64,000 bases of DNA from positions 1 to 64,000 of the forward strand of contig JAFGCW010000010.1 of the NCBI GenBank assembly GCA_016932435.1, written 5' to 3'. A program made the translations under genes and the position numbers. Shown piece by piece: positions 18,074-26,897 of this stretch. The stretch is from Dehalococcoidales bacterium. Its GTDB lineage: Bacteria > Chloroflexota > Dehalococcoidia > Dehalococcoidales > UBA2162. The notes under the pieces are model-generated. The model did not search any database. It was given only the letters and a program-made list of their open reading frames with translations, and was not told the origin of the DNA. Every line of letters starts with the position of its first letter. Positions within the stretch are counted from its first letter, which is position 1.

Positions 18074-18682
18074 ATGACAGGTAAAATATGGATCTATTCC
18101 GGTCTTGTGGTCCTGGTACTGGCATTGATGGGATTCGGTATCTGGTTCATACTTAATCCTGAAGATAAGATCGAGATACCTGAAGAAGAACCACTCGTCA
18201 TAATGGATGTCAGCTTCCCCGAAGGAGGCGCGTTCAGCCAGCTATCCATTTATGAAGACTGCACGGTCATTCACGTCCGTGACTGGGCTGGGACAGGGGG
18301 ACTCAGGCCGGGAGATGCATTCACCCGCACCTGGAGGACAGGCAAACTGAAGACTTCGGAAATCGATTCCTTTTTCAGTTATCTTGAAACACTGGATTTT
18401 AATGATATCGAGACCACCTACATATCGGAAAGACTCTCGGAACTCGTCCTGGCCAACGTAGCGGACGACGTCTCGGAAATATCCTTAGAGACAGGTAACT
18501 ACATTAAAATATCCGCTGACAACGGCCGTGTGGATAACGTGGTAGCCGCGTTCGGGTACGTGCAAGGGGGCATCGACCTTGTATATGAACTGCCCTACCC
18601 GGTCGACTTCATCTATGCGGAACTTGCCGATATTATCGAGAATCATACTGAAGAAGTTTTGGTGGAAGAGCTGACAAAATAA
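18074..18682 (+). CDS. Membrane-anchored protein, unknown family (domain B)
   Basis: 202 residues with an N-terminal membrane anchor (IYSGLVVLVLALMGFGIWFI, residues 7-26) without a lipobox cysteine, then an extracytoplasmic domain. The latter contains LSIYEDCTVIHVRDW, FTRTWRTGKLKTSEIDSFF, LETLDFNDIE and IKISADNGRVDN. The C-terminal half of the protein at 18720 has the same sequence of motifs, so this is a separable domain. GAAGAGGAAG precedes the ATG. It lies between the two lipoprotein genes that carry domain A. Function unknown. Confidence 0.75.
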   Translation: MTGKIWIYSGLVVLVLALMGFGIWFILNPEDKIEIPEEEPLVIMDVSFPEGGAFSQLSIYEDCTVIHVRDWAGTGGLRPGDAFTRTWRTGKLKTSEIDSFFSYLETLDFNDIETTYISERLSELVLANVADDVSEISLETGNYIKISADNGRVDNVVAAFGYVQGGIDLVYELPYPVDFIYAELADIIENHTEEVLVEELTK

Positions 18683-18719
18683 GCGGAGGTTAAGTCGCAG
18701 TCAGGCGAAATATTCCGCA

Positions 18720-19838
18720 ATGAAAAGAAAATCTTCCTTAACCATCATAATAGCTGTAATTGCAGCAGTTTTTCTGCTGTTATCCGGCTGTGATCATGAG
18801 GAAAGTCCACAGACCAACACCGGCAATGTCACAGGTACAATATTCGTAGATTACGTGAAGAGTTACGAAAATCTTGGAGAACTGGCTGAGGATGCCGATT
18901 TAATCGTTATCGGGACAATCAACCGGACCGAGACGGTACCTGATGAAGCAACCAGGGACAAGGAAGACCCGCGAGCTCGGATGTGGAATACGCGGTCGGT
19001 CTTACGTGTAGAAAAATCTGTTAAAGATGATTTCACGGACGAGATCACGATCATTCAGACAGGCGCTAAAGGCTGGGCGGAAGAGCCCGGTAACCCGGTA
19101 TTCGCACCGGGAGAGAGATGCTTTCTCTTCCTGCGTGGAGGTGAAAACGGTATATACGGACTGCTTCACCCGGATGGCAGGCTCAGGATAGAGGATGACA
19201 AGGTATCTTCGATGAACTTCGTACTCCCCACCGGACAGGCGCGACCGCCTTTAGACCTTACCTTCTGGAGAATCGATCTCGATGACTTTATTTCCAGGGT
19301 GATAGAAACTGTTAAATCAGGTTTCGTCATCCCGGATGAAGAACCGGTGATTACGATGAACCTGTTAAGAGTAATGGGCGGCAGGAATGATGATCTGTCG
19401 GTATATGAAGACGGGACGGTTCTTTATATCAAACAATGGGGATTAAGACTGCCTGCGCCGGACCATCCACCGATAAAAGCATGGAGATTCGGGAAAATCG
19501 GTACCGAAGATGTAGAAAACCTGTTCGAAATCCTTGAGTCGACAAATTTCAACGAACTTGAAGCACATGACAGAGCATCCGATCCTCACACAGGATCAGG
19601 CATTATGAGTGATTTACGGGTAACCATATCCGCAAATAACGGATATATCAATAACAAAGTTTTCTCTTTAGCTTATTCCTCTGATGAAAGCCACAGTCAG
19701 TATAAAGTCTATCCTCTCATTCTTAATGAGATTTACTCGGAACTCATGAGGATTGCCGAGGAAGAAACGAAAGAAGCCTGTCGCGAGGAGATAGAAAGAA
19801 ATATTGTCTATGAGTATCCGGATGAAGATGATCAGTAA
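18720..19838 (+). CDS. Lipoprotein combining domains A and B of the two preceding genes
   Basis: 372 residues, lipobox LLSGC (Cys24). Residues 40-170 follow the domain A pattern (EDADLIVIGTINR, FAPGERCFLFLRG, SSMNFVLPT) seen at 16914. Residues 205-360 follow the domain B pattern (DDLSVYEDGTVLYIKQW, KAWRFGKIGTEDVENLF, ESTNFNELE, VTISANNGYINN) seen at 18074. The gene is therefore a fusion of the two neighbouring types, or they are its split products. This suggests the two domains work together at the cell surface. The ribosome site is weak. Function unknown. Confidence 0.78.
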   Translation: MKRKSSLTIIIAVIAAVFLLLSGCDHEESPQTNTGNVTGTIFVDYVKSYENLGELAEDADLIVIGTINRTETVPDEATRDKEDPRARMWNTRSVLRVEKSVKDDFTDEITIIQTGAKGWAEEPGNPVFAPGERCFLFLRGGENGIYGLLHPDGRLRIEDDKVSSMNFVLPTGQARPPLDLTFWRIDLDDFISRVIETVKSGFVIPDEEPVITMNLLRVMGGRNDDLSVYEDGTVLYIKQWGLRLPAPDHPPIKAWRFGKIGTEDVENLFEILESTNFNELEAHDRASDPHTGSGIMSDLRVTISANNGYINNKVFSLAYSSDESHSQYKVYPLILNEIYSELMRIAEEETKEACREEIERNIVYEYPDEDDQ

Positions 19839-21354
19839 ACACCGCTGGCTCGTATCGCTGGTAATAATCGCGGTTGTCATAGCTGTTTCGGCTGTTATCA
19901 TCTGCAGCAACCAGGTATTTCCAACCGGCAGTTCGGACAGTACAGGAGTAGTCGCCGTAAACGATGATTCGAGCGGCGTAATCGTCGCATGGCATAAAGA
20001 CAGCACTATTAATGCGCAGTACATAGACAGCACGGGGCAGGCTCAGTGGGGAGAAGAAGGACTTTTCATAGCCGAATGCCCGTCAGGAAGCAGTCTTACC
20101 ATGATTGAAGACGGTCTCGGCGGGGCCGTATTGAGCTGGTATGATACCTCTGCCCGTTCCGATGACCGTGATGATCCATCGTATTATGAGCCGATCCCTT
20201 TCTACTGCCGCAGGATAACGCGTGACGGGCAGGTTATCTGGAGAAATGAGCCTGTCTCCTCCGGCAGGGAACGATTTGTCATTTCCGATGGAAGCGGCGG
20301 CGTTGTAATTGCCTGGGATAATTACAGTGTATATCACAGAGGCCTATGGGATAATAACCTCCGGCTGCAGAAAATAGCCGCTGACGGGAGTTACCTCTGG
20401 GGTAACGACGGATTACTGGTTGTTTCCTCCTCTCCGTTCAGACCGGTGACCGATGAAGAAAAAGCCGCCGGTATCAAAGGCACATCCGCCCGGTCGAGGC
20501 CAACCTACACCGGGTTTCACCAGATCGCCAGTAACGGAGAAGGCGGTGTATTCGTATTCTGGGACGAAGAACAGGAAACCGGTTCCGGAGGAGTCGACGT
20601 CTACGCTCAGCACCTGGATGCCAGGGGAGAATATATGTGGCCGGAGAAAGTCATTGTAGCTGATAAAAGGTCGGTGTCTGCGGGGACAGTCATCGTGGCT
20701 GACCAGAGACTGGTGTCCGCGGAGAGTGACGGCTCCGGCGGAGCTATTGTCAATGTTATTGGAACGACGGACAGTATCAGTAAATTGCCGTTCACCGAAG
20801 TGCATATAGGCAGTGACGGCACGATATCAGGAACACGGAGATACAGCCCAGCCGATATTACCTTGAGTGACGGGGCAGGCGGCAGCTTCAGTGTCAGGAT
20901 AGAGGAAGACCCCCCTTATGGAGACCCCCGCGAAAGGATTCCTGTCTACTGGATAAATAGACTGGATTCATCGGGACAACCGGTATGGAAGGAACAGAAG
21001 GCTTTGCCGGATGACGACCGGAGGTATGACCATGTTCACTATACACCGGATGGAAACGGCGGTGTTATTATCACCTGGGTCCTGAGGCCCGCATCCGGCA
21101 TATATTCCGATGCCAGGGCACGGAAAATCGATTCCAACGGCAATATCGAGTGGGACGAACAGGGCGTCCCTGTTTTCGATATCCCGGGTGTTGTTTACCA
21201 GAAAACAGATACTGTATTAAGTGATCAGTCGGGAGGGATCATTGTTATCGGTAGATTAGGTAAAAGCGCCGTTCGGGGCGATATGATCTACGCTCAGCGG
21301 CTGGACGCGGAGGGCAACCGTGTCTGGGGTGGTGGAATACGAATCGACCATTGA
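19810..21354 (+). CDS. Membrane-anchored beta-propeller-like repeat protein
   Basis: About 514 residues. The exact start is uncertain among TTG 19804 and ATG 19810, 19822 and 19828, all overlapping the end of the previous gene. A membrane segment (LVSLVIIAVVIAVSAVII) follows a basic N-terminus. The rest consists of about eight units built on D-G-x-G-G-x-x-[IV]-x-W, then Q-x-[IL]-D-x-x-G-x-x-x-W (for example DGSGGVVIAW, LDARGEYMW, LDAEGNRVW). That pattern is expected of blades in a propeller-type fold. It probably displays a binding surface outside the cell; ligand unknown. Confidence 0.75.
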   Translation: MSIRMKMISKHRWLVSLVIIAVVIAVSAVIICSNQVFPTGSSDSTGVVAVNDDSSGVIVAWHKDSTINAQYIDSTGQAQWGEEGLFIAECPSGSSLTMIEDGLGGAVLSWYDTSARSDDRDDPSYYEPIPFYCRRITRDGQVIWRNEPVSSGRERFVISDGSGGVVIAWDNYSVYHRGLWDNNLRLQKIAADGSYLWGNDGLLVVSSSPFRPVTDEEKAAGIKGTSARSRPTYTGFHQIASNGEGGVFVFWDEEQETGSGGVDVYAQHLDARGEYMWPEKVIVADKRSVSAGTVIVADQRLVSAESDGSGGAIVNVIGTTDSISKLPFTEVHIGSDGTISGTRRYSPADITLSDGAGGSFSVRIEEDPPYGDPRERIPVYWINRLDSSGQPVWKEQKALPDDDRRYDHVHYTPDGNGGVIITWVLRPASGIYSDARARKIDSNGNIEWDEQGVPVFDIPGVVYQKTDTVLSDQSGGIIVIGRLGKSAVRGDMIYAQRLDAEGNRVWGGGIRIDH

Positions 21355-21363
21355 GGAATACAG

Positions 21364-21855
21364 ATGAATGAAGTAAAAGAAAAATCCATAACGCTGTATG
21401 ATGCCGGTGGTTTTTTTCTTATTTTACTTTTTTTCGGAGTACCGCTGGGCACGTTGTTCGATTTTATCTGGAATCTGGTAGTAATCTCCGTGACTCTGCC
21501 GCGGCTTCCTGGCTCAGGAGAGATCCGGATTCACTTCTGGTGGCATCGTCTGCTTTTCTGCCTGATTATTACGGCTCTCGGATTTGTAATCGACTGGGCG
21601 TATTTCGAACTTACCTGGGACATGAGCCTCAGTAAATCTACGGAATGGCTGCCGGCGGTACCGCAATGGCTTCAATTCATCTGGCTGCTGCTGCCGATGT
21701 CCATGCTGTTCCTGGTCAATGCTGCCCTGTCATATTCATACTTCAGACTGAATCAACGCCAGGCATTGATATTCGGTGCCGTGATGGCATTTTTCACTAC
21801 GCCGTGGATTTTGCCGGTTGTACCATACATAGCAGGATGGGTTATAAACCCATGA
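21364..21855 (+). CDS. Small integral membrane protein, unknown
   Basis: 163 residues with four predicted membrane segments, roughly at 15-38 (FFLILLFFGVPLGTLF), 55-75 (LLFCLIITALGFVIDW), 100-122 and 133-155 (ALIFGAVMAFFTTPWI). It starts nine bases after the propeller gene and ends with a TGA that overlaps the next start codon (ATGA), so it is translationally coupled to the gene at 21852. I do not recognise the family. Confidence 0.72.
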   Translation: MNEVKEKSITLYDAGGFFLILLFFGVPLGTLFDFIWNLVVISVTLPRLPGSGEIRIHFWWHRLLFCLIITALGFVIDWAYFELTWDMSLSKSTEWLPAVPQWLQFIWLLLPMSMLFLVNAALSYSYFRLNQRQALIFGAVMAFFTTPWILPVVPYIAGWVINP

Positions 21856-22646
21856 AAACGATTGTTCGAAAACAAAGTATTATATCGAATAGCAAGACGC
21901 TTCTAGTAAGCAGAGGTCTCTTACTCATTGCCGCACTGGGAATACTTGTAATAAGTCTCTTTACCAGCGATCCCGACACATTCACTATCGGGCCTACCTT
22001 CGATCCATTATGGGACCAGGTACTGATCACCGGCGGTATTGCCGTAGCGATAGTACTGTATTCCTGGTGGTGGCCCGGTTTCGGAGGTTTTGTCACCGTA
22101 GTATACGGTTCCCTGCAAATAATCTGGGGATTTCAAGCTATACAGTCCGGTCATATTGAAACCGCTGTCCCGGTTTCCGTTTACTATAGTTTATATGCGC
22201 TTCTTATTGCTGGCGGAATCATCGGTATTATCGCGGGAATGAGAAGAAAAACGCCGTTGGCTGAAGATACCGGTCTTACAAAACGACTTCGTAAAATCAC
22301 GCTTATTATAAACCTGAGCCTTGCCGGGCTGTCTACTGTTTTAGGAATTATAGCAGTGATTATTACATTATATTCTTCTTATTCACCTGACTATTTTGTC
22401 GCCAGCGTGTTCTATCTTGTTCCTACCTGTCTTATCCTTGCCTGGATCGCCCGGATGTGGCCTGCCCAGGGTGGACTGCTGGTAATAGCTGCGGGTGTGT
22501 TCTGGCTTGTTCTGGCGACTATCCCGAACTGGGAACTCCAGCTATTCATACCATATGCCGTACTATGCGGGCTATTGATAACAGCGGGTTGTCTGAATAT
22601 TGCCAGAGGATACCTGATTGGACGCAGACAGGGAGTTGACGTATGA
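21852..22646 (+). CDS. Integral membrane protein, unknown
   Basis: 264 residues. The start at 21852 overlaps the previous stop as ATGA; the frame is open upstream but that stretch overlaps the previous gene fully. Seven or eight membrane segments are visible in two similar groups: SRGLLLIAALGILVISLF, ITGGIAVAIVLYSWWWPG, YYSLYALLIAGGIIGIIAG, then LSLAGLSTVLGIIAVIITL and so on. The recurring W-W-P-G / W-P-A-Q-G-G-L-L pattern suggests an internal duplication of a four-helix unit. Its 3' end overlaps the next start by four bases. Function unknown. Confidence 0.74.
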   Translation: MKTIVRKQSIISNSKTLLVSRGLLLIAALGILVISLFTSDPDTFTIGPTFDPLWDQVLITGGIAVAIVLYSWWWPGFGGFVTVVYGSLQIIWGFQAIQSGHIETAVPVSVYYSLYALLIAGGIIGIIAGMRRKTPLAEDTGLTKRLRKITLIINLSLAGLSTVLGIIAVIITLYSSYSPDYFVASVFYLVPTCLILAWIARMWPAQGGLLVIAAGVFWLVLATIPNWELQLFIPYAVLCGLLITAGCLNIARGYLIGRRQGVDV

Positions 22647-23707
22647 AAAAGGCTGGACCCGTACTCATGATTGTTGCTATGTTTGTTTTTCTGACTCTGG
22701 TTTTTTCCGCCTGCGGACCGGACATTACCGAACTTCAGGCGATTGAACAGGAAACGATAGAATTGCTGGACAGCATTAACCAGACATACAAAACAGAGAT
22801 AAATCAGTCTTCTCAGAAGGTGAGGGTATACGTTCCTGATATTATGACGCTCGGAAGCGCGCTTGATGAAGCCGGAAAGAAGATGCCTGAACATGTGACG
22901 GTCATCGAAAGGATCGACCCTCCGGAAGGACTGAATCCTGATCCTTCAGTCCACTTCCCGCAGTTAATAGTCGATCCGTATGTGCATATGACTGCAGAAC
23001 TTTTTGGAAAACTTGAACTGGTCGACGGTTATTTGAAAGTAGATGACTATTGCATCATATGGCTGCCCGGCTATTTCGTTCATAATAATGACGGTACGAT
23101 CGAGGTCTGGGACAGAGAAGGCAATGTGGTCGGTCGGGTAGGTGAAGATATTTACATGGGAGGCGGGGGAATATCAAATCCGTACATACTCCCAATAAGA
23201 AAAGGTACACTACCGGGCGATACGCTTCCGGGAAAAGAAAAGTACTGGGTACAGTCCGGAGCAAGGTTGAATCTGAATTTTTTTTCAGACCTTTTCAGCC
23301 TGGAAATTATCGATTGTGATGGACAGGAGTATTATTTCATGACGCAAAAACTTCCGCTGGAGGAAAAAGGTGGGAGGAATACAATCATTACAGGAACGCT
23401 TGTAGCGAATCGCCAGGATGGATTCAGATGCCCCTCCATTTCCGTGTTATCGGGGTCCGATAATAACACTATGATCCACTATACTCCGATCTGGCCTTCT
23501 CTTTTTCAAGCCCGGTCTGAGGACGGGATACTGGAAATCCTGGATGCTGAGGGGAACATTATTGCCCGGGACGGGGATGAAGTAACTCTCGACGGGATAA
23601 CCACCTTCGGAATACGTACCGAACTTGCGAATCAACTGAATGAAGAAATGCCGGGTGAGTGTTGCAACAAGAAGTTTATCGTAGAACGGGTATTACCCGA
23701 GGATTGA
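22643..23707 (+). CDS. Secreted lipoprotein, unknown family
   Basis: 354 residues, lipobox VFSAC (Cys24), ATGA overlap with the upstream gene. After a short helical segment (ELQAIEQETIELLDSI) the protein is mostly beta. It contains two similar phrases, IEVWDREGNVVGRVGEDIYMGGG near 150 and LEILDAEGNIIARDGDEVTLDGI near 310, suggesting a repeated beta-hairpin unit. A double cysteine sits near the C-terminus (GECCNKKF). There is no enzyme motif. It belongs to the coupled group 21364-24563. Confidence 0.72.
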   Translation: MKKAGPVLMIVAMFVFLTLVFSACGPDITELQAIEQETIELLDSINQTYKTEINQSSQKVRVYVPDIMTLGSALDEAGKKMPEHVTVIERIDPPEGLNPDPSVHFPQLIVDPYVHMTAELFGKLELVDGYLKVDDYCIIWLPGYFVHNNDGTIEVWDREGNVVGRVGEDIYMGGGGISNPYILPIRKGTLPGDTLPGKEKYWVQSGARLNLNFFSDLFSLEIIDCDGQEYYFMTQKLPLEEKGGRNTIITGTLVANRQDGFRCPSISVLSGSDNNTMIHYTPIWPSLFQARSEDGILEILDAEGNIIARDGDEVTLDGITTFGIRTELANQLNEEMPGECCNKKFIVERVLPED

Positions 23708-23723
23708 AGAAAACGATCTGGTG

Positions 23724-24005
23724 ATGAAAATGAACCGAAAAATGAGTACACTGGTGACCATCGGTCTAATTATGGTGCTTGTGCCGGTTAATACTGCACT
23801 CATCATATTCATTTTTTCGTTATTCAGAAACAATGAATATACGGTCGTTTCGTCAATCGAAGGTCCTTCGACTGTATATCTTGAGCCCGGTATATCGGAG
23901 ACACTTTTCTTTATCGGATTGGCTATATTCCTTTGCGGACTTATCATCCTCGGATACGCCAAAGTCAGGCGATTCCTGCAGAAAACACGCGGTGAGGAAA
24001 AATGA
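23724..24005 (+). CDS. Small two-helix membrane protein
   Basis: 93 residues from ATG 23724. There are two membrane segments (TLVTIGLIMVLVPVNTALII and LFFIGLAIFLCGLIILGY) with a short outer loop (SIEGPSTVYLEPG) and a basic C-terminal tail (KVRRFLQKTRG) that would be cytosolic. It ends with ATGA overlapping the broken lipoprotein gene at 24002. Function unknown. Confidence 0.65.
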   Translation: MKMNRKMSTLVTIGLIMVLVPVNTALIIFIFSLFRNNEYTVVSSIEGPSTVYLEPGISETLFFIGLAIFLCGLIILGYAKVRRFLQKTRGEEK

Positions 24006-24563
24006 ATATCAGAAGGATTTTGATTTTAGTACTGGTAATACCAATTTTGGCAGGCATGGTTTCCTGTAATGCTTTGGAACCTATCTCACCTGCCGGAAAC
24101 TCAGGCGAACCTGACATGTCAGGAATATCGGAAGACGAATTCATACGAAGAACTGAAATCGTACCTTGATGAATCCCGGGATATGATACCGTTCCGCCCC
24201 GGGCAGGAGGAAAGGATGACCGCAGCGATAGAAGATGTTCCGCTTCTCAAACCATATCTTGCTTATTCTACCGGGGCCGGACTGGATGAAAACGGCTTTT
24301 ACCTGGCAGTCGTATTGGTGAACTCCGATAGCAGCCTAGCTGAGAGTAATGCCGACCTGCTGAAGCAGCGGATTGAAAAGACAGAGAACGTCTGGCAGGG
24401 AAGGGTCTGGACCGAATGGTTTACGGACGTGCGGATCGAAAGTGATGGAAGGTTGGTACTGGCGAAACTGTACGGTTCGTTCTGCGAATACTGGGCTGAC
24501 CGGTTCAATAATCTCGAAGTGACATGGGGAGGTAGCTATGAACCGCTACTGCTTCACGAATAG
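24002..24563 (+). pseudogene. Truncated, frameshifted paralogue of the lipoprotein at 25644
   Basis: The reading frame from ATG 24002 encodes a lipoprotein signal (MNIRRILILVLVIPIL, lipobox MVSC, Cys22) and stops at 24169. From about 24120 a different frame is coding to 24563. It matches the C-terminal third of the protein at 25644: PLLKPYLAYSTGAGLDENG versus PLLKPFTSFVTGAGEDEDG, SDGRLVLAKLY versus SKGRLTMAKLY, and the same ending PLLLHE. Roughly 230 residues present in the paralogue are missing, so this is a copy with an internal deletion and a frameshift. A downstream start at 24069 could express the C-terminal part, but without an export signal. Confidence 0.72.
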
Positions 24564-24586
24564 GTAGATTGAAGGATAAGTAGAAA

Positions 24587-25600
24587 ATGAAAAAAGCCGT
24601 TAACTTATTAATACTGATAACAGTTGTCATCTTAACATCCTGTGGTTCCGATACAGAATCCGGTGTGGTGGTTGATTTCCCGGATGAGAAACTTGAGGTG
24701 TTGATAAGGGATTACATAAACAAAGATGAAGGCGATATATATTCAGGCGATCTTGAGAAAATAACATCCTTACAACCTTCTGGGAAAAATATCTCAGTTA
24801 GAATCAAGGACCTTACCGGACTGGAGTACTGTACCAATCTCAAGAAGCTGGACCTGAATAACCAGGAAATCCGCGATCTTTCTCAGTTGAGTAATCTGAC
24901 GGGACTCACGGAATTGATTCTGTTTGCGAACGAAATTCGCGACATTTCACCACTGGCTAACCTGACAGAGTTTGAACATCTGAACCTGAGTAAAAATCAT
25001 ATCAGGGATATCTCATCGCTGGAGGTTCTTGATAAACTCAAGTTCCTGGACATTTCGCGGAATACTGCTGACGATATTTCTCCTCTGGGTTCTTTGAAAA
25101 ATCTTGTGAATCTTTCCGCAACCAACCTCTATATCAGTGACGTCTCTCCTCTAACGTCACTTGAAAAATGTATAAATCTGAAAGTCGGCGGCGCCGATTT
25201 GACAGATATTTCCCCACTATCATCCATGAAGCAACTCAAGAAACTGACTGTGGTCGGAAGTCCGCTGACAGATTTATCGCCGATAACATCCTTGACCAAC
25301 CTTGAATACATCAATCTCGTGGGAAATGAAATTGTAGATGTTTCCCCGCTTTCGTCATTGGATGTGCTGACGGAACTCAATCTTGGAAAAAACAACATAT
25401 CAGATGTTTCTCCGCTTACTGGGCTGAACAATCTCCATGCGCTGTATCTCTATGATAATCAGATAACGGATATCAGCCCTCTTCTGCGACTTGAACGGTT
25501 AAGAAGTCTTGCGCTTACAGATAACCCGCTAAGTGATAAATCGATAAATGAATATATTCCACAGCTTGAAAAAAATCGGGTTGAGGTTGACTGGAGATAA
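24587..25600 (+). CDS. Leucine-rich-repeat lipoprotein (internalin-type repeats)
   Basis: 337 residues, lipobox ILTSC (Cys19). Residues 75-320 contain about eleven tandem 21-23-residue repeats of the form L-x-x-L-x-L-x-x-N-x-I-x-D-[IV]-S-P-L (for example DVSPLTGLNNLHALYLYDNQ). This is the short internalin/SDS22-like type. A unit near residue 195 is irregular (INLKVGGADLTDISPL). Such lipoproteins present a curved binding face to proteins or glycans outside the membrane. The gene sits between the truncated lipoprotein and its intact paralogue. Partner unknown. Confidence 0.9.
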   Translation: MKKAVNLLILITVVILTSCGSDTESGVVVDFPDEKLEVLIRDYINKDEGDIYSGDLEKITSLQPSGKNISVRIKDLTGLEYCTNLKKLDLNNQEIRDLSQLSNLTGLTELILFANEIRDISPLANLTEFEHLNLSKNHIRDISSLEVLDKLKFLDISRNTADDISPLGSLKNLVNLSATNLYISDVSPLTSLEKCINLKVGGADLTDISPLSSMKQLKKLTVVGSPLTDLSPITSLTNLEYINLVGNEIVDVSPLSSLDVLTELNLGKNNISDVSPLTGLNNLHALYLYDNQITDISPLLRLERLRSLALTDNPLSDKSINEYIPQLEKNRVEVDWR

Positions 25601-25643
25601 AGCTTATAAAAAATCGAAAGCACCGAATAAGGAAGAGAGCAAA

Positions 25644-26828
25644 ATGAAAAAACTGATTATTGTGGGAATCATACTGATTATTTCAGTTGCTTTACTGTTG
25701 CCGATAACGGGGTGTAACGGAGAGACCGGGGAAACAGAACCTGCTACTTCCGAAAATAATCGTTGGCTGGGGTACTTACGGATTCTTCCGGTGAATGAAA
25801 CTACCCTGGCCGGGACATTTATCCAGACCAGTGAATATCGAGACATGCTAAAAAGGTTTTATGCCGAGAAGTCAGCAGAATCGGTACTGACTGTTGAACG
25901 ACTTGCTTTTAATAATTTAGAACTTTTCAATAAAGGGTCTTATTCGGATGAAGAATGGAAAAGCACCCTGGGTTTTACTATCGACAATGTAACGGCAACG
26001 ATAATCGCCAGCGCCGGTCCGCCTTCGGAATACCAGGCGGTATACGGGACATTCACCGCCGAAGATATCGAGACCGCAGCCAAAACCGGTCCTTTACAGG
26101 AACACCTGGAGATAAAATCACACGCCGGGTACGAGTATTATAGCTGGGGAGAGGACCTGGGTATCCATATGTCCCCGGAATGGCGTAGCAATATACGTAA
26201 TCTTGGCAGGGGGCACCGGCTGGCGTACGTGGACGGTTTTGCCCTATGGATGATCTGGACGGAAGGTATAGAAAGCATGATAGACGCCTATGCCGGGAAC
26301 ATACCTTCCCTTGCCGATAAAGAAGATTACCAGCTCCTTGCCGCCGAACTTGAAAAAACGGGCGTGGTAACGGCGTTTTTCTCCTCTGACGTGCTGAGTT
26401 TAGTAGAATTTATTGAACGCACTCAGGAATACTTAACGGATGTGGAAGGCTCTGTTTTCGAAGAACAGGACCCGCTAGGAAACGAGCCACTTTTAAAACC
26501 GTTTACCTCTTTCGTTACAGGAGCAGGGGAAGATGAGGACGGACAATTTATGGTGATCATTTTGTTTAATCCCAACGAAAGTACCGCGAAAGCGAATGTC
26601 TCACTGCTTGAAGCTCGTATCAACGAATCGGAAATGTACCCGCACATAACGAATCCTGATTGGAGAAATAAGACATGGATGGATGATGGTGGTATCGAGT
26701 CGATGGAGATAACCAGCAAGGGACGTTTAACGATGGCGAAGCTGTATAGCGAAGTAATTTTCAGCTGGAAGTACTTTCACCACTATAGCACTCAGGGACC
26801 GTACTCACCGCTGCTGCTGCATGAATGA
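25644..26828 (+). CDS. Secreted lipoprotein, unknown family (intact copy)
   Basis: 394 residues from ATG 25644 (GGAAGAGAG upstream; the frame opens earlier but overlaps the LRR gene). Lipobox PITGC (Cys24). The body has WLGYLRILPVNETTLAGTFI and a phrase reminiscent of a quantity-versus-threshold domain (FTIDNVTATIIASAGPPSEYQAVYG split by short loops). The C-terminal third (PLLKPFTSF to PLLLHE) is duplicated in the broken gene at 24002. No catalytic motif is visible. Function unknown. Confidence 0.75.
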   Translation: MKKLIIVGIILIISVALLLPITGCNGETGETEPATSENNRWLGYLRILPVNETTLAGTFIQTSEYRDMLKRFYAEKSAESVLTVERLAFNNLELFNKGSYSDEEWKSTLGFTIDNVTATIIASAGPPSEYQAVYGTFTAEDIETAAKTGPLQEHLEIKSHAGYEYYSWGEDLGIHMSPEWRSNIRNLGRGHRLAYVDGFALWMIWTEGIESMIDAYAGNIPSLADKEDYQLLAAELEKTGVVTAFFSSDVLSLVEFIERTQEYLTDVEGSVFEEQDPLGNEPLLKPFTSFVTGAGEDEDGQFMVIILFNPNESTAKANVSLLEARINESEMYPHITNPDWRNKTWMDDGGIESMEITSKGRLTMAKLYSEVIFSWKYFHHYSTQGPYSPLLLHE

Positions 26829-26897
26829 TACGTGATGATTGTTTTGTAATGGGCGAAAACCTGTAGAAAAAAAACTGCTGCAAAGGGAGTACATATA

